Shown here one piece after another: positions 38,708 to 40,579 of a DNA stretch of 40,579 bases. The stretch is from Candidatus Levyibacteriota bacterium (GTDB lineage Bacteria; Patescibacteriota; Microgenomatia; Levybacterales; UBA12049), in NCBI GenBank assembly GCA_016204425.1, contig JACQKR010000036.1, forward strand, positions 1-40,579, given 5' to 3'. The position numbers and the translations under genes were made by a program. The notes beneath the pieces are model-generated. The model did not search any database. It saw only the letters and a program-made list of their open reading frames with translations, and was not told the DNA's origin. Numbering within the stretch: the stretch's first letter is position 1; each line of letters starts with the position of its first letter.

Positions 38708-39057
38708 ACATATTCACCTCCTTTTATTGGTCTGTGATTTGGATATTTGCTGCTTCCTTTAAAATGCTTCCCTTTATATATCTCAAGCTCCTTATTTATC
38801 TTATCAAGCCCTGCATGAATTACGTCTTTTACCGAATGCCCTCCAATGCGAGCGATAAGCTGTTTTTTTGGCAGACACAGTGTCATTATGCCACTGTAAA
38901 AATGATTCTTATCGTGTTTTTTGATAACAAACGAAAATTGCGGAATGTCAACGGCAAAATGCATAAGCTTTCTCTTAAGCAATCCCACCTGTCTTTTCAA
39001 CACTTTCTCCATATCTTCTTCCAACTGCAAGCCTTTTAATGTTAGCGTATGTTTCAT
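38704..39057 (-). CDS. hpf: Ribosome hibernation-promoting factor-like protein
   Basis: A 117-residue protein resembling the HPF/YfiA N-terminal domain: KHTLTLKGLQLEEDMEKVLKRQV (beta-alpha), a middle strand pair (FSFVIKKHD, MTLCLPKKQLIARIGG), then the second helix SVKDVIHAGLDKINKELEIYKG. Such proteins bind the 30S decoding site in stationary phase. The start at 39057 is preferred over 39075 because a GATAAT box (39072-39067) places the transcription start about 3 nt before this ATG and an FNR-like box exactly at -41.5. Divergence from typical HPF lowers certainty. Confidence 0.75.
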   Translation of the reverse strand: MKHTLTLKGLQLEEDMEKVLKRQVGLLKRKLMHFAVDIPQFSFVIKKHDKNHFYSGIMTLCLPKKQLIARIGGHSVKDVIHAGLDKINKELEIYKGKHFKGSSKYPNHRPIKGGEYV

Positions 39058-39094
39058 ATCACCCCCATTATCCATAAGTGTGCTATTAATATCA

Positions 39095-39108
39095 GTGACT
39101 TAAATCAA
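39095..39108 (-). promoter_or_regulatory. FNR-like box for the hpf operon
   Basis: On the minus strand TTGAT-TTAA-GTCAC. With -10 GATAAT at 39072-39067 and start near 39060, the box centre (39101.5) is at -41.5, the class II activator position. Confidence 0.6.
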
Positions 39109-39152
39109 TGATCCACTGTAAGGAAAATCAATTCCAGGCTGTAAACGTTGCA

Positions 39153-39166
39153 GTGATATATGTCAT
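39153..39166. promoter_or_regulatory. Weaker FNR-like box
   Basis: GTGAT-ATAT-GTCAT, between the two divergent promoters. Its centre is at about -64.5 relative to the rightward gene. Confidence 0.35.
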
Positions 39167-39175
39167 GTAAAGTCT

Positions 39176-39189
39176 GTGACAGAAATCAA
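39176..39189 (+). promoter_or_regulatory. FNR-like box for the gene at 39226
   Basis: GTGAC-AGAA-ATCAA, centre 39182.5. With -10 TATATT at 39212-39217 and start near 39224, the centre is at -41.5, mirroring the hpf side. Confidence 0.6.
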
Positions 39190-39225
39190 TGCTTTTAAAA
39201 CAGCGAGAAATTATATTGTTTATAT

Positions 39226-39579
39226 ATGATTAAACTCATTGAGAAGGGAATATACGCTCTTATTGAAACGAAGGGGCAAACAAAAATTCTTACCTTGGAT
39301 GGTAACAGGACATTTGCCTGGGTAAGCTTAGCTGAAATCGGGGAAATCTTAGTCGCTTCACATAAATCTCATAAAGTAGACTATATGCTCGCGACAGGGA
39401 GATATAGGACGTATGAAGTAAAAGACGAGCCAAAATTAACCGATCTTGTTCATTTAGAATTACTTGTTGGAGATGGTATATGGCAGGGGTATTTACTCCC
39501 GACAGGATTACCGACAGAAGAAAAGAAACGGAACAGAATCATTCCTACAAACGAAACTATTACAAGATCCACGCACTAA
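39226..39579 (+). CDS. Unknown 117-residue protein in the FNR-like regulon
   Basis: A soluble protein of unknown family, mostly predicted beta (IYALIETKGQTKILTLDGNRTFAWVS at residues about 9-34, with LVASHKSHKVDYMLATGRY and LVHLELLVGDGIWQGYLLP after it). The pattern suggests a small barrel or roll. TATATT lies 8 nt before the ATG, so the mRNA should be leaderless. It is divergent from hpf and both appear to be under the same regulator. Confidence 0.7.
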   Translation: MIKLIEKGIYALIETKGQTKILTLDGNRTFAWVSLAEIGEILVASHKSHKVDYMLATGRYRTYEVKDEPKLTDLVHLELLVGDGIWQGYLLPTGLPTEEKKRNRIIPTNETITRSTH

Positions 39580-39673
39580 TCCCGTTACAAGTTTATCTTG
39601 AAAACATATTACCATTATGTCTTAATCACTCATTTTGAATAAGAAGTGCTTGTAAAACATACTTGTAACGGGA
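39580..39673. other. Long inverted repeat between convergent genes
   Basis: TCCCGTTACAAGT (39580-39592) and ACTTGTAACGGGA (39661-39673) are perfect 13-bp inverted copies with a 68-nt loop. The loop holds the related sequences CTTGAAAACATA and CTTGTAAAACATA. It fills the whole gap between the stops of the 39226 gene and the Crp/Fnr gene and may act as a bidirectional terminator. Confidence 0.6.
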
Positions 39674-40318
39674 CTAAACTCCGTCTGCTAGTTCTCCTTC
39701 AAGTTTTTGTAACTCTTTTATAACGAGTCTACTTTTGTTGATATCGACTAGACCTTTGTCTTTGAGAATTTTTATTTCCCTACTGACTGTTTCTCTCGTC
39801 ATCCCCGACTGGGCTGCTAAATCTTTTTCTGAGATATCAAGTGCCACCATATTTTGTCCTTTCCCAAAACGCTTTGCATGAATGATGAGCTCAGTGATCA
39901 GTCGAGCATAGGCGTTCCCTGACATAAGATACGTCATCCGTGTTAGTATCCCGTCTGTGCCTTTATATACTCTACTCATCAGGTTATACAATACATCCGG
40001 ATTACTTTTAATAAATGTAATAGTTTCTTCTCGTGGTGCCCGCCATACTTCCAGATCTGTCATTGCTTCGAAGAAATATTCATTGGGAGTATCATTTATT
40101 GCCCACGACATAGGAAAAAAGGCAATTGGTTTAAATATATTGATAACCAGCTCGTCTCCTTTTTTCGAAATTGCATACTCTTTAACATAGCCTTCCTTCA
40201 GGTAGAAAACTCCGGGCGGATTATCATCTGCCCTTATCAGAATTTCTCCCTTTTTGTACGACTGGCGTTTTAACTGAGTAAAGAATTTGTCTATTTTGCT
40301 TAATAGAATCTCGTCCAT
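39674..40318 (-). CDS. Crp/Fnr family regulator with FNR-type recognition helix
   Basis: A 214-residue protein: cyclic-nucleotide-binding-type beta barrel (about 15-115, with LKEGYVKEYAISKKGDE), a long dimerisation helix, and a C-terminal winged helix (EKDLAAQSGMTRETVSREI). The recognition helix has E-T-V-S-R, the FNR pattern that reads TTGAT. The protein has no cysteine, so it cannot hold an FNR cluster, and the sensed signal is unknown. TAAAAT lies 6 nt before the ATG. Three matching boxes are in the neighbouring divergent region and one before tspO. Confidence 0.92.
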   Translation of the reverse strand: MDEILLSKIDKFFTQLKRQSYKKGEILIRADDNPPGVFYLKEGYVKEYAISKKGDELVINIFKPIAFFPMSWAINDTPNEYFFEAMTDLEVWRAPREETITFIKSNPDVLYNLMSRVYKGTDGILTRMTYLMSGNAYARLITELIIHAKRFGKGQNMVALDISEKDLAAQSGMTRETVSREIKILKDKGLVDINKSRLVIKELQKLEGELADGV

Positions 40319-40469
40319 AGCAGTATTTTACCAAATTGAGCCCTCAGTGAAATAATTATGTGATAAGTTTGTTGTATACGGTAGCATATATGGCCTGATA
40401 TAACAGTCTTTTTTTGAATCACTAATATAATAATTTTCTCTTTTTCTTTTGACCAGAACTGCATGATTC

Positions 40470-40579
40470 ATGCTACAAAAAAACCCTTTTTTTAAGCTCT
40501 TTGGTATTATTGGGTTGCTGTCGCAAGCGCTTTTTGTGCAACGGTTTTCAAGCTACTTTGGTATAAAGAAAGCATTTTC
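40470..40579 (+). CDS. Start of a gene cut by the window end
   Basis: An open frame from ATG at 40470 to the window edge (36 codons). It begins MLQKNPFFKLFGIIGLL and continues hydrophobic, so it may be a membrane protein N-terminus. TTGACC at 40449-40454 is upstream but no good -10 is placed. The 151 bp between the Crp/Fnr start and this ATG hold only AT-rich sequence. Confidence 0.4.
   Translation, partial: MLQKNPFFKLFGIIGLLSQALFVQRFSSYFGIKKAF

Noticed and set aside
39674-40318. The Crp/Fnr protein as a true oxygen-sensing Fe-S FNR
   Set aside because: It contains no cysteine, so it cannot ligate an FNR-type cluster. Only its DNA-binding helix is FNR-like.
1-40579. CRISPR array, rRNA gene or transposase
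   Set aside because: No regularly spaced repeats with unique spacers, no rRNA-like sequence and no transposase or integrase motifs were found. The tandem 7-nt arrays have no spacers.

Overview
The window looks like a chromosomal piece of a Candidate Phyla Radiation (Patescibacteria) bacterium, plausibly of the Microgenomates group. This is inferred from the gene mix: small DUF4446, DUF3048 and DUF5679 proteins, an archaeal-type AspRS, a short SufD and many lineage-restricted small membrane proteins. Further hints are the many dispersed palindromes and 7-nt repeats, several of them inside genes. No rRNA gene, CRISPR array or transposase was seen. One tRNA gene, tRNA-Gln(CTG), is present.

Layout. 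60-5838: iron-sulfur assembly block (Rrf2 regulator, sufC, sufB, short sufD, sufS, a small membrane protein, a histidine phosphatase, sufU). 5940-10991: redox block with a probable [3Fe-4S] ferredoxin, a zinc-ribbon microprotein, the gamma/alpha and beta subunits of a 2-oxoacid:ferredoxin oxidoreductase, and a methyltransferase between them. The beta subunit carries a 365-residue intein exactly inside its CPGC cluster motif. 10996-18212: endonuclease III, small proteins, DUF4446 and DUF3048 proteins, an HTH regulator, secD, secF and cysS. 18258-20430: a diversity-generating retroelement (DGR), with a variable protein gene, a 116-bp variable repeat, a palindromic hairpin, a 116-bp template repeat and an avd gene on the opposite strand. 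No reverse transcriptase gene is present in the window. 20414-32831: YqeY, an ABC exporter, CCA-adding enzyme, recJ, aspS, a D,D-carboxypeptidase, gltX, a PAP2-like protein and dgkA. 32898-36476: tRNA-Gln, tspO, a repeat-rich intergenic stretch, an unknown 437-residue protein and a PfkB kinase. 36498-40318: a minus-strand membrane-protein and ribosome-hibernation operon, a divergent small gene, and an FNR-type regulator. A gene begins at 40470 and is cut by the window end.

The genes connect in three ways. The Suf system supplies clusters that the ferredoxin, the oxidoreductase and endonuclease III would use. The Crp/Fnr protein at the right end has an FNR-type recognition helix (E-T-V-S-R), and FNR-like boxes lie upstream of the hibernation factor, of its divergent neighbour and of tspO. 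In the first two the box centre falls 41.5 bp before the predicted transcription start. Many first-in-operon genes have a -10 box only 6-9 nt before the start codon, which predicts leaderless mRNAs, while several other genes carry clear Shine-Dalgarno sites.

The main discovery candidates are the DGR (14 TR/VR differences, 12 of them at template adenines), the intein splitting a cluster-ligand motif, and an identical 42-bp palindromic element inserted in frame in both cysS and the CCA-adding enzyme gene.
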